A stretch of 64,000 nt of DNA from Priapulus caudatus (taxonomy: Eukaryota > Priapulida > Priapulimorpha > Priapulimorphida > Priapulidae), in contig NW_014577674.1 in NCBI RefSeq assembly GCF_000485595.1, positions 10,233 to 74,232 on the forward strand. The letters are read 5' to 3'. The position numbers were made by a program, and so were the translations under genes. The first letter of the stretch is position 1; every line of letters starts with the position of its first letter. The notes under the pieces were generated by a model. That model was not told where the DNA came from. It made no database searches and worked only from the letters and a program-made list of their open reading frames with translations. Positions 1 to 11,675 of the stretch are shown here, one piece after another.

Positions 1-43
<43 letters not shown>

Positions 44-196
44 CGTACGCACGCACGCACGTACGCCCGCACACACGCGCCGTGCACACGCACGCACACA
101 CGCGCCGTGCACACGCGACATGTTTGATAGATCGGGTCACTTACAGCAACATATCGATACGTCCACTCACGCGCACGCACGCACGCACGCACGCAT

Positions 197-227
<31 letters not shown>

Positions 228-240
228 CCCACATTCGCAC
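1..240. repeat. (ACGC)n / (GCAC)n microsatellite
   Basis: Nearly pure tetranucleotide repeat of the ACGC type, interrupted around 60-190 by ACAC and a short unique piece (about 118-168). Open frames across it are low-complexity artefacts. Confidence 0.95.
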
Positions 241-282
241 ACAGACACTCGAGAGAGCACTAGCTTGCGAGAGATGACGAGC

Positions 283-287
<5 letters not shown>

Positions 288-365
<78 letters not shown>
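288..365. repeat. (AG)n microsatellite
   Basis: Uninterrupted AG dinucleotide run of about 75 bases, just left of the hAT element. Confidence 0.97.
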
Positions 366-368
<3 letters not shown>

Positions 369-404
369 GGTGCGATTGTCACAGCTGTTGGAGTGAGTTG
401 CGAG

Positions 405-886
405 TACTAGCGGATTAAGGGCGGGGCAACAGGGGCACGTGCCCCGGGCCCCCCACATTTAGAGTATCCTAAAATTTACAATACTGCCGTAATTGTGATC
501 CACAAAATTCTTAGCATGTAACGTTGAAGTGATGCGTTTCCCATGCTGTTTCTCTGACTGAATTTTGCTGTTCAGCTGAAGAACACTACTTTCCTTAATA
601 CCGAAATTGCTCTGAGAATCTATCTTTCATTGATGGTCTCGAATTGTAGCGGTGAAAGGTCATTTTTAAAACTCAAGTTGATTAAAAATCACATGAGAAC
701 CACGATGAGCCAACAGAGACTGGTAAACCTCAGTATTCTCGCTATCGAAAGTGACATTTTAAATTCGTTGAAACACGATGAAATTCTCTCTGAATTTGCA
801 AGCATGAAAGTGCAGAACAAATACAGACTATAGGGCCCCCACACAATTGCGTGCCACGGGTCCCCCACACGCTTAGTCCGGCCCTG
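405..886 (+). mobile_element. Non-autonomous hAT transposon, 482 bp
   Basis: The element is bracketed by an exact 8-bp direct repeat, gttgcgag (397-404 and 887-894), which fits the hAT target preference nTnnnnAn. The right end reads as CAGGGCCGGACTAAG on the reverse strand. The left end holds a degraded counterpart, tactagcggattaag. Inside is a piece of hAT transposase coding sequence in the same orientation. The rest of the transposase is gone, so this is an internally deleted copy. Confidence 0.85.
558..833 (+). pseudogene. hAT transposase C-terminal dimerisation fragment
   Basis: One open frame runs from a stop at 555-557 to a natural stop at 833. It carries the hAT C-terminal dimerisation signature: [14 protein letters not shown], then [14 protein letters not shown], then [17 protein letters not shown]. 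In intact hAT transposases this block is the conserved tail used for dimerisation. The N-terminal BED finger and the RNase H-like catalytic core are absent, so the fragment cannot be a working enzyme. It is still uninterrupted, which suggests a fairly recent insertion. I am confident of the family, not of the clade. Confidence 0.85.
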
Positions 887-894
887 GTTGCGAG

Positions 895-2401
895 GGGTGT
901 AAGACTGTCAGTGATACAGTCAACGACTTCTCAAACAGAAATCAACTCGCTGCCTCAAGCACAGGCTGAAAAAACATGATATTTATGCTGACTTCAGAGG
1001 CATTCGTGGTGGATTTAGACAGCTTGTGAAATGACAACGTACTGACCCAGCCTGACAGGAATATGCCGTGCGCGCTTTCCCCCTCTAGCAAGTTGCTTGT
1101 TCCGTAAAGCGTCGGAGACCTGTTCAGTGGCAGGTGGGGAAGCAGTGCCGGCAAGCCAAATCCACCTTTGTCCGGCTTTCATATTCATTCACGACTATTG
1201 CTCAATGTAAGATAAGCGCAGAAAAGCAATTGGGTGTGAGCTCGCAGATACTAGAAACCGTTGAAGGCGTACGGTACTCTATTTTACCGATGTAGTTTCT
1301 AGCTTGGTGGGTTTATGGAAGGAGAGGCGAGGGGGTATAGGAACTGATTGCACGTCATAGTGGAAGGTGGACTTTGATGAGAAATAATAGTGGTTTCTCA
1401 ACTCTCTCAGATTTCTAGCAGTGATTGGTCAGTAGTAGGTGAATTCAGTTGCTGTTGTGCAAAGACCGAGGGTTGCGTAATAATTACATCTGCTTGTTAA
1501 AATTTAATAATGCTTTGAGCCATGTAATGGAGATTAAATCGTTTTCGGGCAGTTGTACAACATAGGTGTAGGCTGGGTAAAAAGTTGTTGTGGCACACAC
1601 CATTTCACCCTTGATGGGAACTGACATCCAAGAGAGATAATATAATCATAATAATGGATTCTGAGATTTGTTATTTTCGACTGTAGTCAGGTGCTCGCGA
1701 TATGTTATGAGTTGTCTATTGCAACTCGTAAGCGTGTTTGTGCGATGTGTAGGTTTTCTGTACACATTAGCGCGCGCGTGTGTGCGCGTGTGTACACGGT
1801 TGCTGCTGTTCTAATCTGTCTTTTCACTCTCTACTGCTCAATAGATTTCGTTGCGAACTTGCGAAATTTCTGCACCAACCATCTTGATTTCCATGATGAA
1901 ATATTGCTCGGTGTGGTTTTTGTAACGTAACCCCAACCCTAATGGATATAAGAAAGGACGTAAACTCATGACAGCACTAACCCGTTCGAGATTGTTGCTT
2001 CGGTTTCTGAAGATGGTTGTGTTTCGTGTCATCACATCATTCAGAGCAAAGCAATGGCGTTCTTTATCAAACTATAGCGGGCTTTACAGCGATACTGCTG
2101 AGTGAATGACCCGGTGTGTTTCGGATGTGCATTGTTGTGCGTTCCGTCGGCTGATTTTACTTGAATTGTTCGAGTAATTTGTCGCGGGTGTTTCTTAGAC
2201 GGCGTGACAGTAGTTGGTAGTGTAACGGCACTACGGCAGTGGGGCGTATGCTGTAGCAACCGTCACTCGCGCACGGCCTGACACCTGTCGCAGCAACTAG
2301 CGACGAGAGCTGGACTAACTTACCTGTCCGCTCACCGAATATGTGAGAAAACCCTGCTGAGTAATTCACATTCCAGAGCAAATAGGATAGAGTGAAGACA
2401 G
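895..2401. other. No recognisable gene
   Basis: Unique-looking sequence with only short open frames on both strands. I recognised no protein family, RNA gene or transposon end here. Confidence 0.5.
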
Positions 2402-2405
2402 ATAT

Positions 2406-2546
2406 GGGGGGGGGGGCGATATATTAAGGTAAGATGGAGAGGGCTAAACGAGGATAGTGTTGTGCGGCAAGTTGTAAGGACAAAGAAGAGAGAGAGAGAG
2501 CGAGAGAGAGAGAGAGAGAGAGTGTGTGTGCGTGCGCGCGTGTGTA

Positions 2547-2578
<32 letters not shown>

Positions 2579-2600
2579 TGCGTGCGCGTGTGTGTGTATT
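2406..2600. repeat. Microsatellite cluster (G)n, (GA)n, (GT)n, (CGTG)n
   Basis: A short G run near 2406-2416, a GA run at 2487-2521, then GT and CGTG repeats to about 2600. Sequence from 2601 to about 2995 shows nothing recognisable. Confidence 0.9.
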
Positions 2601-2995
2601 GGGTCGTGGTTCGTTGTCGAGAGCATCTGTAGTATATACAGCACAGGCAGAGACGCGGGGCAGCTGCCAAAGAGGAGATTGCGATAGCGAGTGCGCGACC
2701 GTCGCACCGGTGACGCATCACTCCGGAGGGGCGATGTTTATGCGCGCGAGCTGATCGTCTTTTGTTGGGGAAATAACGACGATGTCGCGCGCGAGTATCT
2801 TGTACGTCTGATGGCTGTCGCAGACCGCGCGCGCGGGGAGAGTATTTGCTTACAGACCTTCCTCCGCCACATCTGCAGCTGTAATAATGCAATCACTACA
2901 ACTCTTACATTTACAATACTCACGGCAACAACGCGAATTGATTAGTAGCCTTGACATCCAATGCGCGTCAGCAGCGTCCCGATAAAGGTTACGTG

Positions 2996-3110
2996 TATAT
3001 ATATATATATATTATATATATATTTATATATCAAGAGTACATAATAGAGACCTATTAATTTATTATAGACCTATTAATAAATCTCTAGTATGGACTCTCG
3101 ATATATATAT
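2996..3110. repeat. AT-rich palindromic repeat
   Basis: (TA)n followed by an imperfect inverted repeat: tatatatcaagagt on the left and actctcgatatata on the right, with agacctatta direct repeats between them. A related tcaagagt/actcttga hairpin occurs at 11676-11729. Confidence 0.55.
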
Positions 3111-3232
3111 ACAGCGCTGTCCGTGCGATTTCTCTCGCATGTCGTATGGTTTCTCNATACCTAAAATGGTCGTCGGGTCATGCTGATTCAGAATATATAT
3201 GGTGTTAGGGGTGAACTCTTACGTGGGGGGAG

Positions 3233-3233
3233 A

Positions 3234-3266
<33 letters not shown>

Positions 3267-3292
3267 CAAAAACATATATATATATATATATA
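3233..3292. repeat. (AGAC)n and (AT)n microsatellites
   Basis: An AGAC tetranucleotide run (3234-3267) is followed by an AT run (3272-3292). Confidence 0.95.
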
Positions 3293-3317
3293 TCCCTCTC
3301 TCTTTCCCTCTTGCCAT

Positions 3318-3432
3318 GTCTCTCTGTTTCCGTTGGTCTCTCACTGTCTTCTTGCTAGGTGCCTTCTTGCTGTCTTTTTCTGTGTGCCTTCTCTATCTGC
3401 GGCCTCCATCTCTCTCTCTCTCTCTCTCTTTT

Positions 3433-3468
<36 letters not shown>

Positions 3469-3575
3469 GCTCTCTCCAATTCTTCCTATGTATCCCCGTC
3501 TCCGTATGGTCACAAAACTACGTATGGTCACAAAACTAACACTAACGAGGCAATAAATCAGTGGAATACACTACC
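3318..3575 (+). repeat. Dispersed repeat, copy 1 (short form)
   Basis: Shares near-identical sequence with 9903-10517: a block starting gtctctctgtttccgttggt, a (CT)n core, a block ending cctatgtatccccgtctccg, and then a block with tggtcacaaaactaacacta. About 377 bases present in the second copy (10088-10464) are missing here, and tggtcacaaaacta is duplicated at the join. Sequence from 3576 to about 4010 holds a short AT microsatellite (3602-3632) and nothing else recognisable. Confidence 0.85.
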
Positions 3576-4019
3576 ATTAGACAGACACAAAAAGGGGCAC
3601 ACATATATATATGCATATATATACATATATATTGCATCAATCACGGGGCACATCTGAGTTTTAATAAATATTTTTTATCCCACCGACACGGTTTTAGAAG
3701 AACATTTTCACTCCTAAAAGTACTGCTGTTGGGTTTTGTGCCCTCAATCAAACTAAAATTAAATTTACATATTTCCATCGTTGCTTAATATTGTATTTTA
3801 AAATTATGTAATACTTGGTGCCTGCAGACTGCGGACACTTGATGATACTCAAGCGTACGAACAGAACGTCATTTTAGTCGCCCGCACACATGCCTGCTAA
3901 AATTCCAAAGCAGTGAATGCTTGGATTACGGTTACCGTTACAGTTTGTAACAAAGGTTGGCACGTTTACTCCGCGATTCTATTATATTTGCTTTTAATTG
4001 AACCCTGTTAACCCTGTCA

Positions 4020-4515
4020 CACTAGAGCGTATAGCCTTAACGTATGCCAGCGTATGAGCTTTTTTGCCAATACGTTGGTGTACGTTGATATACGTTAGGA
4101 GTACGTTAGGCATAAGTTGTATTCGTTAACAGCACGCTGTGATACGCTGTCGTACGTCGAGGTACGCCGAGACAGAAAAAATGTTTTGGGTTGTTCAAAA
4201 CTTTCAGCGTATAGACAACGTATAATTCGTAGGTTAGGCATACGTTATAGATTCGTTGTGAGTACGTTAGACATACGTTGACATACGCTAGAGGTATGTT
4301 AGAGGTACGTTATTCATACGTCGAGATACGTCGGCTGAGGGTGTAACGTACACCTAGCGTATTGACAACGATTGAGTAACTTACTTCTAACGTATATTGG
4401 ACGTATTTGCAACGTATCCTGACGTATTCAGACGTATTGTACGTACGCCTGGCGACGGAGTAACGTCTTTAACGTGTTTCTACCGTACAGCTAGCGTTCA
4501 TTTGGCGTCCTGTGA
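4020..4515. repeat. CGTA-motif array upstream of transposase
   Basis: About forty degenerate copies of a short motif (tacgttag, tacgctg, aacgtat, agcgtat) fill 500 bases. Orientation comes in blocks. Most copies read TACGTY from about 4070 to 4335 and AACGTA from about 4348 to 4515, so the array is roughly an inverted repeat of repeats. Its position between the probable transposon end and the transposase promoter suits subterminal transposase-binding sites. That role is inference. Confidence 0.75.
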
Positions 4516-4532
4516 GCGTGTTGCGGGCGGGT

Positions 4533-4596
4533 TATATATATATGGCCCATGAGTAACTCAATCAGTACCATAATGTGATAAGTTCAATCAGAGAAG
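4533..4596 (+). promoter_or_regulatory. Probable transposase promoter (TATA box)
   Basis: A gggttatatatatatggccc TATA element lies about 55 bases upstream of the transposase ATG at 4597, directly after the motif array. Confidence 0.45.
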
Positions 4597-5990
4597 ATGG
4601 ATGCATACCAACTAGCCGTTTTCAAACATCTACATGACGTCAACCAATTGGCAATTGCACAAGTCCGTACCATTAGAAGAAGGAGGAGGAGAAGAGCTCA
4701 ACGGAGGAGGTTCTGGATCAGACCATGGATCGGTAGGCGACGTCAGTTTGGCATGTACGACCAGCTTCTGGTGGAACTCCGTAACGAGGACAGGGCATCC
4801 TTCCACAACTTCATGCGTATGCCCCCCGAAATGTTTGATGAGCTGCTAGCCAGAGTGGGTCCCAGGATAACCAAGGAACATACCAGTTGCAGGGAACCGC
4901 TCGAGCCTGGCCTGAAGCTTGCCCTGACTCTGCGTCACCTTGCTTCTGGGTGCAAGAATTCATCGATGAAGTTTGGGTGGAGGGTCCCTCACAACACACA
5001 GTCACTCCTCGTCCGAGAAGTATGTCAGGCCATCATCGACGAATACCTTGACGAGTTGATGAATTGCCCCAACACTCCTGATGGATGGCGTGCCATTGCT
5101 GACCAGTTCTTTCAAAAGTCGAACTTTCCCCATACATGTGGGGCACTTGATGGGAAGCACGTTGCCTGCCGGAGTCCTCCAAAAAGTGGGTCCATGTATT
5201 ACAACTACAAAGGATTCTACTCCATTGTTCTTATGGCGCTTGTTGATGCAGATTACAAATTCATCTGGGCAGATGTCGGTGGTAAGTATTTTCAATGTAA
5301 TAATTAAACAAAATCATTGATAAATAGTTTCTTGCATTAAAGCCCATGAAATGTTGTATCTTTAAAGGTAGGATCAGCTCAGGAACGTCTCAGATTTACA
5401 AGGACTGTGAGCTGAAGGAATGCAGAGTGAAGCTGTACATAAGGGTTTCCTGACCCAGAGCCTCTCCCCAACGAGACACCCAGAAATGTGCCTTTTGATC
5501 GGCGACAATGCCTTCGCCCTACGAACCACGGACCCATATGAAGCGTTACGGCCACGGGTTTGACGAAGGAGGAAGGTATCTATCAACGCAGCTTTCCCGA
5601 AGCAGGGAGAGCTAGCAGAAAATGCATTTCGGCTATCCTCGCAAACCGATTCCGAGGTTCTACGAACTACCATGCAGCATTGGGCCATCACACGTCAAGA
5701 ATATCGCACGCGCCCCCCCCCCAACGGGTGGCATGGTCCTGCACAACCTGACTGAGGACCCGTACCACGCTCCCAAAACCAGCCAGCTTGACCGATGCAG
5801 AGAATGAGACCGCAATTTCGTCCAGAGGAAATGAGAGAGAGGCACGTACTTGGAGGACACCAAGAAAGGATATGGCCAAACACCTATGCCGGGAAGGAAG
5901 AAAACAACAGAATCTTATCAAGCATGGGCTAAGACTCACAGCGGTTGCAGTTCGGTGGCAAGAGCCGTATGATCTAATATGTTTGTGATA
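4597..5990 (+). pseudogene. PIF/Harbinger (HARBI1-type) transposase, decayed
   Basis: Family members are DDE nucleases that cut and insert the transposon. The first 236 codons are open. They contain an arginine-rich N-terminal block (IRRRRRRRAQRRRFW), then FHNFMRMPPEMFDELL, GLKLALTLRHLASG, and TCGALDGKHVACRSP with the first catalytic Asp. A likely 86-bp intron (5282-5367) joins ADVGG to SSGTSQIYKDCELKE. After that the frame breaks near 5424. The second Asp motif (LLIGDNAFALRT, about 5492-5530) and the ENAF...ILANRFR motif with the Glu (about 5615-5655) are in different frames. A terminal AVRWQEPYDLI tail ends near 5985. All three acidic residues are visible but not in one frame, so the copy is dead unless the indels are sequencing errors. 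Confidence 0.88.
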
Positions 5991-6339
5991 ATATGTGAAT
6001 AACATGTTTATAAAATAGGAATTTTCAGTGCGTTTGTGAACACCCCACATGTTTGATTGGTAGAATACCTATAACATTCATAATATGTCTATATGTAATA
6101 TCATGTGTGTGTCTTGAATGAAAATGAACGCTTTGTTTTGTTTAAATTTATGATTAAATAATGAAATGATCAATTCCCAGTTAAATGACATAGCTATGAG
6201 GCGTCTTACTATATTATATTCATTACTTGTCAATTGATAGGTTGTGGATAATTGATGGTGCTTACTGTACATTTGGATAGATATTTTTTTGAATACTTAA
6301 ACATGGATAACTTAAATAAAATGTAAGGACGCAAATTTA

Positions 6340-6495
6340 AGGTTTGACAAACTTTTTAATTAAACTTCAAATGAATCATGTGATCAAATGTAATCAACAA
6401 TACTTTATTAACTTCAAATAGATCAACTGACAAATAATCAACAATAACTTTTCATTTAACTTCAAATGATTAATAGATCAACAAATCAGCAAGAT
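6340..6495. repeat. Degenerate tandem repeat, about 55 bp
   Basis: Three imperfect copies of an A/T-rich unit with the core aacttcaaat...gatcaa...aatcaacaat. The surrounding 6000-6600 is AT-rich without recognisable genes. Confidence 0.6.
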
Positions 6496-6625
6496 ATAAT
6501 TCCCAGATAATAATGATAATATTGGTAATAATGGTACATAGTAAATGTCACACCACATACATCGAACTAGGTCTCTACTAGTTAGTATAACCTTGTCTCT
6601 TTCGTTATCTGGGGTGGCGTGTCCA

Positions 6626-6638
6626 CCCCCCCCCCCCC

Positions 6639-6712
<74 letters not shown>
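6626..6712. repeat. Poly-C tract, 87 nt with one T
   Basis: All C apart from a T at 6639. The G-rich strand can fold as G-quadruplex and the C-rich strand as i-motif. Length in the assembly is unreliable for such a tract. Confidence 0.95.
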
Positions 6713-6813
6713 TTTTCAATATTGGATGGCAGCCATGCTCAATAAACAGAAATAAACCAAGAAATATTTGAAATGCTTGTGATAGGTTTCAAAACTCCCT
6801 ACAAATAGTATTC

Positions 6814-8463
6814 ATGGCCCAGAGGTGGGTATCAGTGCATGGGAAGACTGAGAGCACGTTATTAGCACAGCAACCCTGTGCCCCGGGAGTCTGCTGCCTG
6901 CTGCTTGACGGCAGAGATGAAGCGACGAGAGCCATGCTTTGCTGCTCCGGAACGGCCACTAGTGGTGCATGCGGCTTGCCTGCCAGTAAGAAAGTATGTA
7001 ACTCTGGGGACTGTAGGATTGCCCACTACGCAACCTGAAGGGGATGCGGTTGTCCACATGTGTGGAGCTTCGGTACGGCTCCGTGCGATGGGTACGTTCG
7101 GAGGCACTCGGCCAGGAACTGGAGACAGGAGTAATCACATCGGAACGGACTTGAGGAATGTTGGGGACATGGCTTGGGGGATGTCATCCGTCGCTGTCAC
7201 CCGCCATCAATTCAACAGGATACGGTTCGATGGACCAAGCCTGCCTTCTTAACACTCGGCTGGTCCATGCTGAGAATGTCTGTCACGCACATAGTTGGCC
7301 GAAGATGCTGTTCATGGAGGAGGACTGGCTGCTGGGTACAGGTGTCAGACCTGGACAGACGCCTTTCACTTTGCATTGTACTGTCTTCTTTTTTATGGAG
7401 AATAGAGGTCAGCAGACGCTCAGTCACTGTTTCATGCCAAGCGCTTGCCTATGCCCTGGCCTTGCGTCACCTGTGAGGCATGTCAACATCATCCAAGAGG
7501 AGGCACAACATCGTCGACTACAGGCAGCCTCTGCAGCACACAAGTCCCCTGGTGTTTTGATATGGTGGCCTTGACGCAACGAGACAAAATAATACAAATA
7601 ATAATTTCGGACATGGAACATTTTCGATTACAAAATAAGACAATGTTTGTTTGTATAGCAATCTACTTGATATACTGAAATGTCGATCAATGATTAAACA
7701 CTTGTCTATTTACACTGCTGGACAGTATCTATGATGGGCGCACTCTTCTTATATAGATGTGTTGCCTCAGTTATAACATAAGTTTAAAGAATGCAAATGA
7801 CTATGTCTTTAAAAATAATGAGTCCAGAGCCTGGTCTGTAATGCGTGATTTTTTTGACTTCGTGAACATGAGTGATTTTGAAGTGAATAGTGATTTTTGA
7901 GTGATGAGGCATTTTTTAGGCAATACTTACAGTTTTGCAGGAGCTTGACGAGGTGTCTGGATGACATGACTTCAGGAACCGAAGTTGGTCCTCTGATCCC
8001 AATAGCTCCTCTCCAAGTACAGCTAAAACAGCACAGCAGGGAGGCGGCCGTCACGCACCTCTTCTTCTTGTCGCAAGCCTGGTAATGGGTATCCTGAGCG
8101 ATTTAACCACCCTTGTGAATGCTTAATCTGAAACATACAGAATTAGCAATCTAAATATGAATGAAAAAATTATAATTATTTAAATATTAATAAAAAAAAA
8201 AATTATATATATGCTTAACAATATAATCTAAAATTATTATCAAATGTGAATACTTACCAGGTCTTGGATGGTTCATTCTGGGCGCCCTGGTCATCCCAGC
8301 GCTTGTTTTCGAGGTCCGTGCGTCTGTAACCATCAACTTGCGTCCCAGATAATTGCTTTGTCTTGCACGGAACTCCAGCAATACTCCTTCCTGTTCTATG
8401 TATTACGAGAGGGGGCAACGAGGTCAAATTCTTCGTACGAACCCTTTTCTTTGCACTGATCAT
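6814..8463. other. Body of Harbinger-like element, unassigned short ORFs
   Basis: Several open frames of 60-138 codons overlap on both strands and none matches a family I know. Autonomous Harbinger elements usually carry a second, Myb/SANT-like gene. A minus-strand piece (8463 down to 8263) ends at a good donor (CCTG then gtaagt), and a second minus-strand piece (about 8088 down to 7935) lies between an acceptor and a gtaagt donor. They could be exons of such a gene, but I see no SANT signature and make no functional claim. Confidence 0.25.
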
Positions 8464-8930
8464 TTGGGGCTTCCTGTGAGTGAACTTGCAACAGAAACGA
8501 CCAGAGCCTTCACAGCGAGGAGGAGGGGATGAAGCGAGTTCTCTAGCTGTGTATGGCCGGCGTATAGAATGAAGGCATTAGGCTTGTCAGGTTGGTCTGT
8601 GGTCAGTTGACTGGTCACGCTAGCGTCAGACTGGCTGGCTGTTCGTGCAACGGTGTGGTGATGGTTGGTGTATGGATCTTTCGCTCCCGCTGCTCCAGTG
8701 CAGACAATCGACATTGGCGGCATGTAGATTGCTTTATTACATTTATGAACCGAGAGCGGCACCGCGGCCACGGATTTATTCTGGTAGGGTACGCGTCCAG
8801 TGATCGTACCGTGACACGCCGAGCACGCTGCACACTGCGCTACTCATACGGCTACCCATACGCTCGGCCATTCGTCCGGAACGCCAGGCACTCGTTGACC
8901 ATCAACCTCGGTACGTCCCATAGTTTTATA

Positions 8931-9480
8931 AGTTAATCGAACGCTAATACATACGTTGGACACCCAAAAGACCCCCACCGCCTCCGCCCCCCCGCCCGCC
9001 CACCCCACCACCCCCGGGGGGGGGGTTGTGTATAACGTTATGACGTACCGACCAATCACACAAAACAATCTGACTTTACTCGATCTTTATCTAATTGATC
9101 GATTTATACCTATCTTAATTCTATCTAAGTTTATCGCGATTTATACACTAGAGGACGCATCACCCTGTCTGCGTGACTGAATCGTCCCAGTTGCGAGCAT
9201 GCTGGCGGCGCCCAGTGACCTGCGTACGAAGGTTACTTGGATTTGGAAGCCCAAACGACAGTTTGACTCGACCTGAGGCTGAAGTTTAAACATATATCAC
9301 CGGGACGCCAAATTAGTCCTTATATCGCATTAAACGAGCAGTTCCCACAGGAAGTTTGTGCCTATATGGTAGAATAACGAAGAGTATTTACAGTACTTCT
9401 CTAAACAGGTACAACAAAAAGTACGCTTAATATACATTTAGCTATTCCACTTATATCTATACACTATATGTCTGTTCGAC
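8931..9480. other. No recognisable gene; C-run/G-run junction
   Basis: Contains a C-rich to G-run junction at about 8985-9027 (ending ccccc then ten G). No coding or transposon signature was seen otherwise. Confidence 0.5.
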
Positions 9481-9488
9481 TGGTAATT

Positions 9489-9531
9489 CTCCTCTCTCTC
9501 TCTCTCTCTCTCCTTCTCTACCTCTCTTCTC

Positions 9532-9564
<33 letters not shown>

Positions 9565-9692
9565 CTCCTCTTCTCTGCTCTCTCCTCTCTCCTCTCTTCT
9601 CTCTCTCTCTCTCACGCGCGCTCTCTCTCGTCCGCTGCTCTCTCTCTCTCCTCACGCGCTCTCGCTCTCGCATCTCCTCTCTCTCTCTCTCT

Positions 9693-9730
<38 letters not shown>

Positions 9731-9752
9731 CTTCTCTCTTCTCTCTCTCTCT
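9489..9752. repeat. Long (CT)n microsatellite
   Basis: About 260 bases of interrupted CT repeats with scattered CTCTTCT and CACGCG interruptions. Confidence 0.95.
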
Positions 9753-9792
9753 TAATATATCAATTCTATATATAATTATATAATATATATAT

Positions 9793-9850
9793 ATATCAGG
9801 AGAGCGTATAATGCAAGTAATCATCTTTGCATATATACGCTCCCTGATAT
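9793..9850. repeat. Imperfect hairpin
   Basis: The left arm tatcaggagagcgtata and right arm tatacgctccctgata are separated by about 25 bases, next to AT-rich DNA. Confidence 0.6.
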
Positions 9851-9902
9851 CACCTATCATATAATACTATAATATTATCCTCTTTCTTGTTCCTTCTGGC
9901 AC

Positions 9903-10012
9903 GTCTCTCTGTTTCCGTTGGTCTTTCACTGTCTTCTTGCTAGGTGCCTTCTTGCTGTCTTTTTCTGTGTGCCTTCTCTATCTGCGGCCTCCATCTCTCT
10001 CTCTCTCTCTCT

Positions 10013-10053
<41 letters not shown>

Positions 10054-10517
10054 CTCTTCAATTCTTCCTATGTATCCCCGTCTCCGTAAGTCTCTCGCTG
10101 ACCCTTGCTATGTGGCTTCATTGTTATAATTATTGTCTGAGCAAAGCACCCAGCGAACACTACGACGAGTATACAACAAATCTCCCAAAATCAGCGTTTG
10201 TCAGACTGAGCACACTTAAAATTATGCGCTACGCAGAATAAAAGGTTATTCCCACAAAAGCTCAACATCCTAATAGACGGGCAGGAGCAGCTACTGTAAT
10301 GGGAGGGCAACTAAAAGTGCCCCCAATAGAATACCTAATCAAATACCACACGTACACTAATATTTATGAACGTCTCCATTAAACACCGTAACAAACCACA
10401 CAGAAATAATCCCTTACCCCCATGCCTGTAAATTATTACACTAAATTCTAGTCATTGAAAAATACGTATGGTCACAAAACTAACACTAACGAGGCAATAA
10501 ATCAGTGGAATACACCA
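9903..10517 (+). repeat. Dispersed repeat, copy 2 (long form)
   Basis: Long version of the repeat at 3318-3575. The two flanking blocks match, with 377 extra internal bases at 10088-10464. No coding capacity was recognised. The element class is unknown. Confidence 0.85.
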
Positions 10518-11280
10518 TGGGCGCAACCACTGGAAGGGACTTTCCTAGGTAATTTGTCCTATTGGTCAGGAATACACAGAGAGTATTTACAGACTTTCTA
10601 AAAGTAACAAAAAAAGTAGCTATATACACTTACTGTTTCATAAAGTCGTGCAATGCCATTTCTACACTTATTGATTCATTTTTCCTATTTAAGAAAAAAA
10701 TGAGCTAGACCAACAGAGGGAAGTGGCACTATACATCCTAACAATTAATTACAAATTAAGGCGCCCAGGCCTAATTATCAGATTTTCAAATTCTGCACAG
10801 CACATATCCATGTTCGCGCATGCCCGCCAATTGCAAAACAAAATATTATTTGCTGGAAATTATACAAGGAGCACAAAGATCGCATGATTACGAGTATGTA
10901 GTTTGATATAAAAAAAATAACTGTAGCATTGTTTTGTTTTTATGCACGAGCAATTTCGGGGCAATGCTAGGCCATACCATATATCATATAGCAAAATCAT
11001 ACTATACTATATAAAGGAAATTGTTGGAAAGGATTTATTTTACTTTATTTCTTATACGTTATAATTTTGTATTAAATCTATATGAAATATATACTAAATA
11101 TATTTATTATATTATTAGTTATTGAAAAAGATTAAGTATACTGTGTTAGTAGTGTTACTAAATATACGAAGTATAATAATATAATAGAAATATATATAAT
11201 TATTTATATTAGATATATATAATATGAATACTATAGTTTTGATCAAAGTTCTAGCTCACATTTAGAGGCATAGTGTTACT
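10518..11280. other. AT-rich, no recognisable feature
   Basis: AT-rich sequence with no long open frame, no transposon ends and no RNA gene that I recognise. Confidence 0.5.
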
Positions 11281-11290
11281 CCTATTGACG

Positions 11291-11560
11291 CAGGGGGGGG
11301 GGAATATCCTAAGAAATGGGAGAGAAGGAGGAAGAAGAAGAATGATCGAGGAGGAGGCGGAGAAGAAGAAGGAGATGATGATGATGATGACGACGATGAC
11401 GACGGCGATAACGACGACGACGAGGAAAGAGAAGAATCAGACAAAGAAGAAGAAGGAGGAGGAGGAGGAGGAAAAGGAGGAAGAGGAGGAGAAAAAGGAG
11501 GAAGAGGAGGAGGAGGAGGAGGAGGAAATGGAGGAGGAGGAGGAGGATGAGGAAGAGTAG
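11291..11560. repeat. Purine (GGA/GAA/GAT/GAC)n repeat
   Basis: Almost pure purine strand made of trinucleotides. It produces long artefactual frames (poly-Glu on +, poly-Leu on -). Such a tract can form triplex DNA. Confidence 0.93.
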
Positions 11561-11675
11561 AAGTCTAGAAGAAGAATCACGATTAATTTCCCGTATTGTT
11601 ACCCGGTGTGAAGCGACAGGGCTCGTATAAGTAAAATTAAACAACTTATATATATTATATTTATACTTTATATAG

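Larger units (their letters stand above)
4012..8930 (+). mobile_element. Decayed PIF/Harbinger transposon (approximate limits)
   Basis: The limits are inferred. A decayed Harbinger transposase lies at 4597-5990. It is preceded by a dense CGTA-type motif array (4020-4515), and similar but sparser motifs recur at about 8780-8925 (atacggc, atacgctc, ggtacgtcc). I found no convincing terminal inverted repeat pair or target duplication, so either end may be eroded. Confidence 0.5.

Noticed and set aside
82-458. Open frames at the left edge
   Set aside because: Translations of ACGC and AG microsatellites.
9468-9860. Ser/Leu-rich and Arg/Glu-rich frames
   Set aside because: CT microsatellite artefacts.
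11273-11644. Poly-Glu / poly-Leu open frames
   Set aside because: Produced by the purine trinucleotide repeat.
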